Below, one piece after another: positions 13,119-19,308 of a stretch of DNA of 26,295 bases (the first letter of the stretch is position 1; every line of letters starts with the position of its first letter). Origin of the DNA: an uncultured Prevotella sp. (GTDB taxonomy: Bacteria; Bacteroidota; Bacteroidia; Bacteroidales; Bacteroidaceae); the NCBI GenBank assembly GCA_937874345.1, contig CALNBT010000083.1, positions 1 through 26,295 of the forward strand. The letters are read 5' to 3'. The translations under genes and the position numbers were made by a program. The notes below the pieces were generated by a model. The model was not told where the DNA came from. It ran no database searches and worked only from the letters and a program-made list of their open reading frames with translations.

Positions 13119-14449
13119 AAAACTACCTCGACTTGCTTCAGGATATTGTCAATGTCGGAAAGTCAAAATCAGACCGAACTGGTACAGGAACTGTGTCGGT
13201 TTTCGGTAGGCAACTGCGATTCGACCTATCGGAAGGATTCCCGCTAGTGACAACCAAGCGGATTCACCTTCCTTCAGTAGTCCACGAACTGTTATGGTTC
13301 CTCAGTGGTGACACAAACATTCGTTACCTTCAGGAAAATAACGTGAAAATCTGGGACGCTTGGAGCAATGAAAACGGCGATCTTGGCCCGGTGTATGGTC
13401 ACAACTGGAGACATTGGGGTGCTAGACACAAGAACGTCCCACAAAGAACGCCTAAACTAAGAGAACCTCTGAAAGCTACATATCTCGGAGTTGGGAACGG
13501 TGCGGGAAAAGAGAATGACCCATTAGGCAAGACGTGGGAGGGTATGATGGCTAGATGTTATGATAAGAACAGCCTTTCATACCATCTGTATGGTGGTAAA
13601 GGGGTGTCAGTGTGCGATGACTGGTTAGAGTTTAGGAAATTCAGTGAAGGTGTAAAACGTATTCCGGGATGGGATGCTAAAGCAGCAAGTGATGTACGCT
13701 ATGTGCTGGATAAAGACTTGCGGGGTAATGGGTATGAGTATGGCCCTAAGCATTGCACGTGGATGACTGATGCAGACAACGCCGATTTAATCCATAATAA
13801 AAGGCTTTACACTGTGGAGAAGGATGGGGTTCAGTACAAGTTTTCAAACTCAAGTGCATTTTGCAGAGAGCATGGTATTGATGACAGGAACTTTTCAGAT
13901 TTGTGGACTGGAAGAAAGAACGCTAAAATCAGATATGGGTTTAAACTAGTGCGGGTTGAAGAACTTGAGGATAGTGGTCTTGACCAAATCGCTGAAGTGA
14001 TTGAAAACATCAAAGAAGACCCTCATAGTAGAAGACATCTGGTAAATGCTTGGAACGTTAAGGATTTGTCGTTGATGAAACTGCCGCCGTGCCACTTCGC
14101 TTTTCAGTTCTATGTCATCGACAATAAATTGTCATGCATGTTCTCCATGAGATCCACGGACGCATTCTTGGGGCTTCCCTTTAATATCGCCAGTTACGCA
14201 CTTTTGACCCACATGATTGCACAGCAATGTGACCTTGAAGTGGGGGAATTGATCTACAGTGGTGGGGATGTTCATATCTACGACAACCATATGGAGCAAG
14301 TGGAAGAACAACTCAGACGAAAACCGCTGGCACTGCCGCAATTGGTCATCAAACGCAAACCGAAAAGCATTGACGACTACAAATACGAGGACTTTGAGTT
14401 CGTGGGCTACGATCACCACCCGCCGATCAAGGCACCTGTAGCTATTTAG
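13115..14449 (+). CDS. thyA: Thymidylate synthase with in-frame nuclease-like insertion
   Basis: Converts dUMP and methylene-tetrahydrofolate to dTMP and dihydrofolate. The two flanks together form a complete ThyA of about 261 residues: DRTGTGT (20-26), GPVYG (91-95), SRRHLVNAWN (305-314), catalytic Cys326 in LPPCHFAF, FLGLPFNIASY (351-361), GDVHIYDNH (384-392), IKAPVAI end. Between Gly102 and Asp286, in the loop after WRHWG and before GLDQI, lie 183 extra residues. They contain W141, RCY (147-149), YGGKG (159-163), VC (166-167), LDKDLRGNG (198-206), HC (213-214), then a helix-turn-helix-like FCREHG (249-254), the pattern of a phage homing-endonuclease family. No stop or frameshift; no intein ends (no N-terminal Cys/Ser, no terminal His-Asn). 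AAAGGAGG precedes the start. Confidence 0.92.
   Translation: MKNYLDLLQDIVNVGKSKSDRTGTGTVSVFGRQLRFDLSEGFPLVTTKRIHLPSVVHELLWFLSGDTNIRYLQENNVKIWDAWSNENGDLGPVYGHNWRHWGARHKNVPQRTPKLREPLKATYLGVGNGAGKENDPLGKTWEGMMARCYDKNSLSYHLYGGKGVSVCDDWLEFRKFSEGVKRIPGWDAKAASDVRYVLDKDLRGNGYEYGPKHCTWMTDADNADLIHNKRLYTVEKDGVQYKFSNSSAFCREHGIDDRNFSDLWTGRKNAKIRYGFKLVRVEELEDSGLDQIAEVIENIKEDPHSRRHLVNAWNVKDLSLMKLPPCHFAFQFYVIDNKLSCMFSMRSTDAFLGLPFNIASYALLTHMIAQQCDLEVGELIYSGGDVHIYDNHMEQVEEQLRRKPLALPQLVIKRKPKSIDDYKYEDFEFVGYDHHPPIKAPVAI
13421..13969 (+). mobile_element. In-frame homing-endonuclease-like insert in thyA
   Basis: 549 bp (183 codons) with no equivalent in normal ThyA. Removing it joins GGT to GAT and restores WRHWGDSGLDQIAEV in frame. 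First about 37 codons form a linker; the next about 90 match the GxxWxxMxxRCY...YGGKG...VCDDWLEFxxF...LDKD...GN...C.W.T type nuclease-like domain; the last about 50 resemble a small DNA-binding helix-turn-helix (AFCREHGIDDRNFSDLWTGRKNAKIRYGFK). Exact ends are inferred from the ThyA alignment. Confidence 0.75.
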
Positions 14450-14463
14450 AGAGGATGACAGCA

Positions 14464-14760
14464 ATGATCAATCAGAGAGTTAGTTTCGAAACCATGGGGC
14501 CAAACCCAAAGGTACTCACTGGAACGGCGCTGCTGAGGATACCAAAGGGTGCTTCAGCAAGGGAAGTCATTGACAATGATACAACCGACACAGCCCATGC
14601 ATTCCTCAGATGGCACAAGAAGCACCGCCGAATCAAGTTCGCAGATGTAAACACAAGCCATGAACGAGTCATCGTTGCTGTAAACCGCACGAACAAAGAC
14701 GGTACAAAATCCCTGACAGTGGACTATTACGCACCGCTGAGAAAGAGAGTGAGAATATGA
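14464..14760 (+). CDS. Hypothetical protein, 98 aa
   Basis: Start at 14464 (MINQRVSFETMG) lies 9 nt after AGAGAGG; an ATG at 14455 overlaps that site. Ends ATGA-overlapped with the next gene. Contains ATALLRIPKGASAREVIDNDTTDTAHAFLRWHKKHRRIKFADV and a basic strand-rich end (YYAPLRKRVRI). No family recognised. Confidence 0.68.
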   Translation: MINQRVSFETMGPNPKVLTGTALLRIPKGASAREVIDNDTTDTAHAFLRWHKKHRRIKFADVNTSHERVIVAVNRTNKDGTKSLTVDYYAPLRKRVRI

Positions 14761-15011
14761 AGACTGAGATCTACAGCAGCAAGGTTGGTAAGCGTTGGTT
14801 CAAATTAGTTGCTTTTGATGTGAATAAAGAACTTGCAGACGTTGAAGCCAGCTATGAAAAAGTAGGTTTTCGATGGGACCACAGACAGGGCAAGTACATC
14901 AAGGATGGCCTGAAGTGGATCATCACAGGCAAAGGTGCCCGGAAGTACCGTCAGCAAATCATAGATCATTTAGAAGGGAAGTATTTCGATGGCGATTCCG
15001 AAACTAACTGA
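14757..15011 (+). CDS. Hypothetical basic protein, 84 aa
   Basis: Coupled to the previous gene by ATGA and overlapping the next by 23 nt. Small basic protein (KVGKRWFKLVAFDV; GFRWDHRQGKYIKDGLKWIITGKGARKYRQQIIDHLEG) with a compact strand-helix look. No known motif. Expected to be made together with its neighbours on the ThyA transcript. Confidence 0.68.
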   Translation: MKTEIYSSKVGKRWFKLVAFDVNKELADVEASYEKVGFRWDHRQGKYIKDGLKWIITGKGARKYRQQIIDHLEGKYFDGDSETN

Positions 15012-15414
15012 AATGTTGCAAAACTCACTCTTATACACCGACCCAACACATGAGGATTACGTGCCGCTGGACAAGCAGCACGTTTTTCTCGTATTAGCTG
15101 AAGCTTACCAAGCCAAGCAAAGCACGATGTATATGGACGCTGAGGAACTGACCCAAGACCTGAGCCAAGGGGACCCCAACCTATGGGAAGAGTTCCTGAA
15201 CCTTGACCCGGTGATCCTGTATTCTTCAGCCAGAACGAAACGTCTTGCAGCCGTAACAGCCCGGAAGTCGATCAAGAACCTTCAGCACGAAGCCAACCGG
15301 GGTAACGTCAAGGCGATTGAATACCTGAACGAAGTGTCTGGTATCCTCCAAGCCCAAGACGGCGCGAAACTAATCGTGCTGACTACAGTGCCCAGACCGG
15401 AGTTGAAAAAATGA
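14989..15414 (+). CDS. Possible terminase small subunit, 141 aa
   Basis: A mainly helical protein. The stretch DPNLWEEFLNLDPVILYSSARTKRLAAVTARKSIKNLQHEANRGNVKAIEYLNEVSGIL resembles the helical core of phage small terminases or DNA-packaging proteins, with the recurring GNVKAIEYL element. Against it: a clear N-terminal helix-turn-helix is not obvious, and four genes plus an HNH gene separate it from the large terminase. Genome position upstream of TerL and the start with AGAAGGGAAG site support the idea moderately. Confidence 0.55.
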   Translation: MAIPKLTEMLQNSLLYTDPTHEDYVPLDKQHVFLVLAEAYQAKQSTMYMDAEELTQDLSQGDPNLWEEFLNLDPVILYSSARTKRLAAVTARKSIKNLQHEANRGNVKAIEYLNEVSGILQAQDGAKLIVLTTVPRPELKK

Positions 15415-15500
15415 CCTACCTTATTGGAGCAGTCTTAATTTTCATAACAATCGTATTTCTGGTTGTAGGTCCAGATGACAAAGGAGACGGTAGAAGATGA
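15411..15500 (+). CDS. Tiny single-pass membrane protein, 29 aa
   Basis: ATGA overlap with the upstream stop and again with the next start; GGAG 8 nt before the ATG. The product is almost only one membrane segment (YLIGAVLIFITIVFLVVG, residues 3-20) plus a charged tail (PDDKGDGRR). A third start-stop-locked membrane peptide type in this window. Role unknown. Confidence 0.6.
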   Translation: MTYLIGAVLIFITIVFLVVGPDDKGDGRR

Positions 15501-15724
15501 TGGAGTTACTGCGCTACACTTACGTATATTCGGTTTTGTCCACAGGTGAAACGTCCGAATTTAGTCAAATGGCAACAAGCAAGGAAGAAGCCGCTGAATT
15601 GATTGTCCCGCGCGTTGCTGATCTGGAATTCACAGACGAAGCAGACATCAAACTGGGTGATCTGATCAGCATTGATAAGAAGATCGGTGACAACTATATT
15701 GCGTGTGAGGGGTGCGCTTCATGA
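15497..15724 (+). CDS. Small acidic protein, 75 aa
   Basis: Follows AAAGGAGAC and is linked by ATGA overlaps to both neighbours (start may be 15497 or the second Met at 15500). Strand-helix-strand layout (LLRYTYVYSVLSTGETSEFSQMATSKEEAAELIVPRV), C-terminal IACEGCAS with CxxC. Function unknown. Confidence 0.65.
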   Translation: MMELLRYTYVYSVLSTGETSEFSQMATSKEEAAELIVPRVADLEFTDEADIKLGDLISIDKKIGDNYIACEGCAS

Positions 15725-15966
15725 TAGTCGGTATCGCGATAGGTACATTTGGCACACTCATACTGCTGTACATTGTTGCAGCTATTGACACTTATCGTTC
15801 GGCTTCTAAGGAATCACGCAGACGTGAAGAGGTTATGAAGGAAGAGAAGTTCAAGGCTTTAGAGGAAGCACATTATCAGACCCAGCGTGATGTTTTGAAT
15901 TTAAATGTACGCCTTTCCAAGCTTGTAAAGACATGCTATGATGAGGGAAAAGGGGATGAGAAATAA
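15721..15966 (+). CDS. Membrane-anchored coiled-coil protein, 81 aa
   Basis: Start at ATG 15721 (MIVGIAIGTFGTLILLYIVAAID) preferred over GTG 15712 because of GAGGGGTG spacing and overlap with the upstream stop. One N-terminal membrane segment (residues 2-21) is followed by a charged helical domain (RSASKESRRREEVMKEEKFKALEEAHYQTQRDV). Resembles small phage membrane-bound proteins such as spanin-like or anchor proteins, but nothing specific supports a lysis role here. Its stop shares a base with the next ATG. Confidence 0.65.
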   Translation: MIVGIAIGTFGTLILLYIVAAIDTYRSASKESRRREEVMKEEKFKALEEAHYQTQRDVLNLNVRLSKLVKTCYDEGKGDEK

Positions 15967-16808
15967 TGGCAATGAACCCGCAGGACATGGCCTTGCAATC
16001 GCAGGCGCTAAGAGAACAGCAGGTTGACCCTTCACTGGAGACAAGCCAGCAGTTCGACCCGAACATGCCACAACCTGATCCATCTATGGTACCACCCGGA
16101 GCACCCACAGGCCCGGACATGGGTGGCTTGCCACCGGAGATGTTGCAGCAATTGGCACAAGACCCGGCAATGCTGGAACAGGCTATGCAAGATCCACAAA
16201 TGGGGCCAATGCTTCAGCAGATGATGCAAGGTGGCGGTCAGCAAATGATCCCAGAACAACCGCCTGACCCTGTGCAGATGATTCAGGAACTACATCTTCA
16301 GGCTTCAGCAGCCATCCTTCAGGAAGTGCTTCGGATCATTGGTGAGACAAGTCAAGGTAAAGAATATGCCCTTGAACTAGCCACCAAAGCTGTACAAGCT
16401 TTGACCGGATCGTACAAGACTCTGATGGATGCTAATAACCAAAAAGAGGAAATTCCACCGGAACTGGCCTTTGAAATGGAACAGGCTAAATTGCAAGCAC
16501 AGCTGGAAACGGAGCAGGCTAGACTTCAGATTGAACTGGAACGTGCACAGATGGAAATGCAGTTCAAGCGGGAAGAAGCCGACCTGAAACTCCAGATGAT
16601 GCAGCAACAGATGGAAATGAAGTTCCAAGAATCGCAAGCGAAGTTGCAAATGGAAGCCGAAAAAGCCACGCTCCAAGCGCAGCAAAAAGACGAACAACAT
16701 TTCCAACAACTCAGCCAACAACAAGACCAGCACAGCCAACAAATGTCTATGCAAGAAGATCAGGCAGAAATGCAGAAGCAGCAAGGAAAAGACGACTCTA
16801 GTGAATAG
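15966..16808 (+). CDS. Gln/Met-rich coiled-coil protein, 280 aa
   Basis: AAGGGGATGAG precedes the start. The first about 110 residues are Pro/Gln/Met/Asp-rich and disordered (PEMLQQLAQDPAMLEQAMQDPQMGPMLQQMMQ); residues about 110-155 form an ordered helical patch; residues about 165-270 are a long Gln/Glu-rich coiled coil (MEQAKLQAQLETEQARLQIELERAQ). It sits just ahead of the terminase/portal module, so a structural, scaffolding or portal-associated role is plausible, but no family is recognised. The two low-complexity parts have helical repeats of about 7-11 residues. Confidence 0.75.
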   Translation: MAMNPQDMALQSQALREQQVDPSLETSQQFDPNMPQPDPSMVPPGAPTGPDMGGLPPEMLQQLAQDPAMLEQAMQDPQMGPMLQQMMQGGGQQMIPEQPPDPVQMIQELHLQASAAILQEVLRIIGETSQGKEYALELATKAVQALTGSYKTLMDANNQKEEIPPELAFEMEQAKLQAQLETEQARLQIELERAQMEMQFKREEADLKLQMMQQQMEMKFQESQAKLQMEAEKATLQAQQKDEQHFQQLSQQQDQHSQQMSMQEDQAEMQKQQGKDDSSE

Positions 16809-16815
16809 AGTCGTC
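16791..16815 (+). repeat. 10-bp perfect hairpin at end of gene
   Basis: GACGACTCTA and TAGAGTCGTC form a 10-bp stem with a 5-nt loop, spanning the stop codon of the coiled-coil gene. There is no U-tract after it, so it may slow or protect rather than terminate the message. The direct repeat GCTATATCTA follows (16818-16827, 16830-16839). Confidence 0.6.
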
Positions 16816-16839
16816 GTGCTATATCTATTGCTATATCTA

Positions 16840-16867
16840 CCCAATCCATGATAAAGTATGGATTGGG
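16840..16867 (+). promoter_or_regulatory. Hairpin covering RBS of HNH-AP2 gene
   Basis: CCCAATCCAT (16840-16849) pairs with ATGGATTGGG (16858-16867), a 10-bp stem. The last GGG of the stem is the first part of the GGGAGGG ribosome-binding site, so translation of the endonuclease from long transcripts is likely damped, a known strategy for phage homing enzymes. Confidence 0.55.
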
Positions 16868-16877
16868 AGGGATTTAT

Positions 16878-17390
16878 ATGAAGAATGAGTACAAGTTGGA
16901 AGGATGTACTGTATATATCAAGGCTAAGTGTAAGGGTACTGAAGTCTACATTTTGATTGACCCTGATGATTTAATCAAGGTCACGGCTTTTAAAAACACA
17001 TGGCATGTACGCAAAATGAAGTCGGGCACCATGTATGCTTACGGTCAAACATGGGAAGGTCGTAAGGCTATTAATGTTGAGATGCACAGATTTATCATGA
17101 ACGCTCCACAAGATATGGACGTAGATCACATTGATGGTAATGGGTTGGATAACAGAAAGTTGAATTTACGGAATGTTCCTCATTCTGTCAATATGAATAA
17201 TATGAAGCTGACTAAGGCGAACAGGAGTGGTGTTGCTGGAGTCGGTTGGTTTAAGCAGTACAACCAGTGGAGGGCTAGGACTGTTTGGCAAGGCAAGGAA
17301 CATCATCTTGGGTACTTTGATGATAAAGAGGAAGCAGTACAGGCTGTAAGACATTTTAAAGAATTGCACGGAATAGTGCACAGGGGGTGA
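16878..17390 (+). CDS. HNH-AP2 homing endonuclease before terminase
   Basis: Second HNH-AP2 endonuclease: VDVDHIDGNGLDNRKLNLRNVPHSVNMNN carries the D-H pair, Asn and Asn-rich end of the HNH fold, followed by the AP2 DNA-binding domain (SGVAGVGWFKQYNQWRARTVWQGKEHHLGYFDDKEEAVQAVRHFKEL). Start at 16878 (MKNEYKLEGC) after GGGAGGG. 170 aa. Set between the coiled-coil gene and terminase, with a hairpin over its RBS. It ends overlapping a potential GTG start of the terminase gene. Such enzymes often target a conserved nearby gene; terminase is the obvious candidate, by inference. Confidence 0.92.
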   Translation: MKNEYKLEGCTVYIKAKCKGTEVYILIDPDDLIKVTAFKNTWHVRKMKSGTMYAYGQTWEGRKAINVEMHRFIMNAPQDMDVDHIDGNGLDNRKLNLRNVPHSVNMNNMKLTKANRSGVAGVGWFKQYNQWRARTVWQGKEHHLGYFDDKEEAVQAVRHFKELHGIVHRG

Positions 17391-17395
17391 AGCAC

Positions 17396-18928
17396 ATGGT
17401 CATGCAGCATGACCCATTCTTGGGTAGAAGGTGCCCACATTGCAGATCAGGTAAATTCATAGTCCCACCGGATGAGCATCCAAGTTATTGTGTGTGTGAA
17501 GCCTGTGGAGCGATGCAACTAACGTACATACCACAGGATCATCAGTACGAGTTCCACCAAAACCCCTACATGTACAATGAAGATGGGTCGATTATGACTC
17601 AAACATTGGCATTATTTGGGGGTTTTGGTAGTTCAAAATCTACAGCATCTTTATGGGAGTTGTTCCATAGGTGTTTGGAAAACCCGAAGACCGTTGCATT
17701 AATCACAGCGCCTACACTCCCATTGTTGAAACGGACAAGTATCAAGACGCTGCTGGATGAGATCATCCCACCACCACTACTTGAAGGCTTTAACAAGTCT
17801 GAGATGGAGATAAAATTGATTAATGGTACGGTTATATACGCCGTTGCCAGTGATGATGAGACAAAACTTCGATCCTTGAATATTGGTCTTGCCCACATGG
17901 AGGAAGCCAGTGGTATAAAACGCTCCATCTATGACCAGATCCTCACACGTTTACGTCACCACAATATGAAAAATAAGTGTCTTATTGTATCTTCAAACCC
18001 CGACATGAATTGGATCAAGGACGTATTGGTATCTAATGACGCACGTATAAGCCCAAAACATCCAGAGCATGAGGACTACGACCCTACGATCAAGACATTT
18101 ATCTGGCCTACTCATTTAAATAAATACCTACCGCCTGACTTTGCAGCACGTATCTCCAAGAACAAACCAAAATGGTGGATCGCACGATTCCTTGAAGGAT
18201 CATTCGAACACAGTTCAGGGATGGTGTACCCCGAAGCATCTTCAGCAATTATTGACGACATTCCCGATTTTATGAGTATGGCTAAGGGTTGGGAACGTGT
18301 CGTAGCCGCTGACTTTGGTATAAGGAACCCTACAGCAGTACTGTTCGGTGCTATTGATCCAAAAGAAGGTGTGGTATATATCTACCAGATGTACTACAAA
18401 CCAGACGCACTCCTGCCTGAACATGCAAAGGCGATTAAGCCTATGGTGAATGCAATTCCTAATGGTCTTTTAAGATTCATGGTAGGTGACCCAGCAATGA
18501 AAAGCCGTGGCGCTGATGTGTTGAATGGTAGGAATGTTATGCAGCTTTATCAAGAGTATAACCTATACTTCCAGCCCGGTAATAACAATATAGACGCAGG
18601 TCTTCTACGTGTAAATTCATACATTAACCGTGGTAAATTGAAAATATTCCGTAGCTGCACAGATTTGGTTCGGGAAATTATCAATTACAAGTACCCTGAA
18701 CTCAGTATGGATGAGGATAAGAACTTGGATGAGAAGCCAATCAAGAAGGACGACCACGCGGTTGATGCATTGCGTTACCTATGTATGAGACTCCCAGAAG
18801 ATCCAGAGCATCTGATGCTTCCAGAATACTCCATGCCAGATAGGTATGGTGTAGCCCGGCCTGCTGATTATGACCCGGATTTTGACGATGATGAACAAAC
18901 AAGTGACGATTATCTTGAATACGTGTAG
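17396..18928 (+). CDS. terL: Large terminase with N-terminal zinc ribbon
   Basis: The DNA-packaging motor: ATPase plus nuclease that cuts concatemers and pumps DNA into the head. The start at 17396 fits AGGGGGTG 7 nt upstream; a GTG at 17387 is possible. Residues 13-37 hold a four-Cys zinc ribbon (C13, C16, C34, C37) before the ATPase. Walker A is GGFGSSKST (75-83), Walker B-like LAHMEEAS with Glu169/170, C-motif-like SSNP. The nuclease domain follows: ADFGIRNPTAVLFG, MVGDPAMKSRG, KKDDHAVDALRYL, with the acidic residues of the RNase H fold. Length 510 aa fits. The following gene is 14 nt away. Confidence 0.95.
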   Translation: MVMQHDPFLGRRCPHCRSGKFIVPPDEHPSYCVCEACGAMQLTYIPQDHQYEFHQNPYMYNEDGSIMTQTLALFGGFGSSKSTASLWELFHRCLENPKTVALITAPTLPLLKRTSIKTLLDEIIPPPLLEGFNKSEMEIKLINGTVIYAVASDDETKLRSLNIGLAHMEEASGIKRSIYDQILTRLRHHNMKNKCLIVSSNPDMNWIKDVLVSNDARISPKHPEHEDYDPTIKTFIWPTHLNKYLPPDFAARISKNKPKWWIARFLEGSFEHSSGMVYPEASSAIIDDIPDFMSMAKGWERVVAADFGIRNPTAVLFGAIDPKEGVVYIYQMYYKPDALLPEHAKAIKPMVNAIPNGLLRFMVGDPAMKSRGADVLNGRNVMQLYQEYNLYFQPGNNNIDAGLLRVNSYINRGKLKIFRSCTDLVREIINYKYPELSMDEDKNLDEKPIKKDDHAVDALRYLCMRLPEDPEHLMLPEYSMPDRYGVARPADYDPDFDDDEQTSDDYLEYV

Positions 18929-18942
18929 AATGGAGGTATATT

Positions 18943-19296
18943 ATGGATACTTACGTGATTAATTACAGAGATCAAACGCATATGGCTTTAGAAATGGATG
19001 AGAAGCAGTCAAAACGTCTTATTGAGTGGTACACAGATGGTAAGGTTGATGAACGTATTTCAATCGAAGGTATAGGCGCGTTTGACTTGACGGATATCCG
19101 ATCCATCATCAAACAGAAGCCCGCAGCTATGCAGGAAAACGAATCCTACAGCAGCGAAGTCACTGAGGAAGAGAAGGAATATGCAGAGTATCTTCGCAAG
19201 GTGGATGAATGGGCGGCGTTCGATGCAAACTCGAAGACGTTCGATGCATGGAAAGAGGAACAACGCAAGGCGTATAAAGACGATGCAGACTTTTAA
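18943..19296 (+). CDS. Hypothetical protein between terminase and portal, 117 aa
   Basis: GGAGG lies 8 nt before the ATG, 14 nt after terL, and the gene ends 12 nt before portal. N-terminal strands (YVINYRDQTHMALEMDEKQ) followed by an acidic C-terminal half (NESYSSEVTEEEKEYAEYLRKVDEWAAF) suggest a beta/alpha part and a charged helix. A common place for small packaging or portal accessory genes; not recognised. Confidence 0.7.
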   Translation: MDTYVINYRDQTHMALEMDEKQSKRLIEWYTDGKVDERISIEGIGAFDLTDIRSIIKQKPAAMQENESYSSEVTEEEKEYAEYLRKVDEWAAFDANSKTFDAWKEEQRKAYKDDADF

Positions 19297-19308
19297 AGGG
19301 GGTGCCGT

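Noticed and set aside
13421..13969. Intein in thyA
   Set aside because: Insert lacks an N-terminal Cys/Ser and a C-terminal His-Asn followed by Cys/Ser/Thr, and has no splicing-block motifs.
13421..13969. Group I intron in thyA
   Set aside because: Possible six-base pairing with the exon end and a short GCGGGAAA string are present, but the insert is coding throughout and no conserved core R/S sequences are visible. Kept only as an alternative to test.
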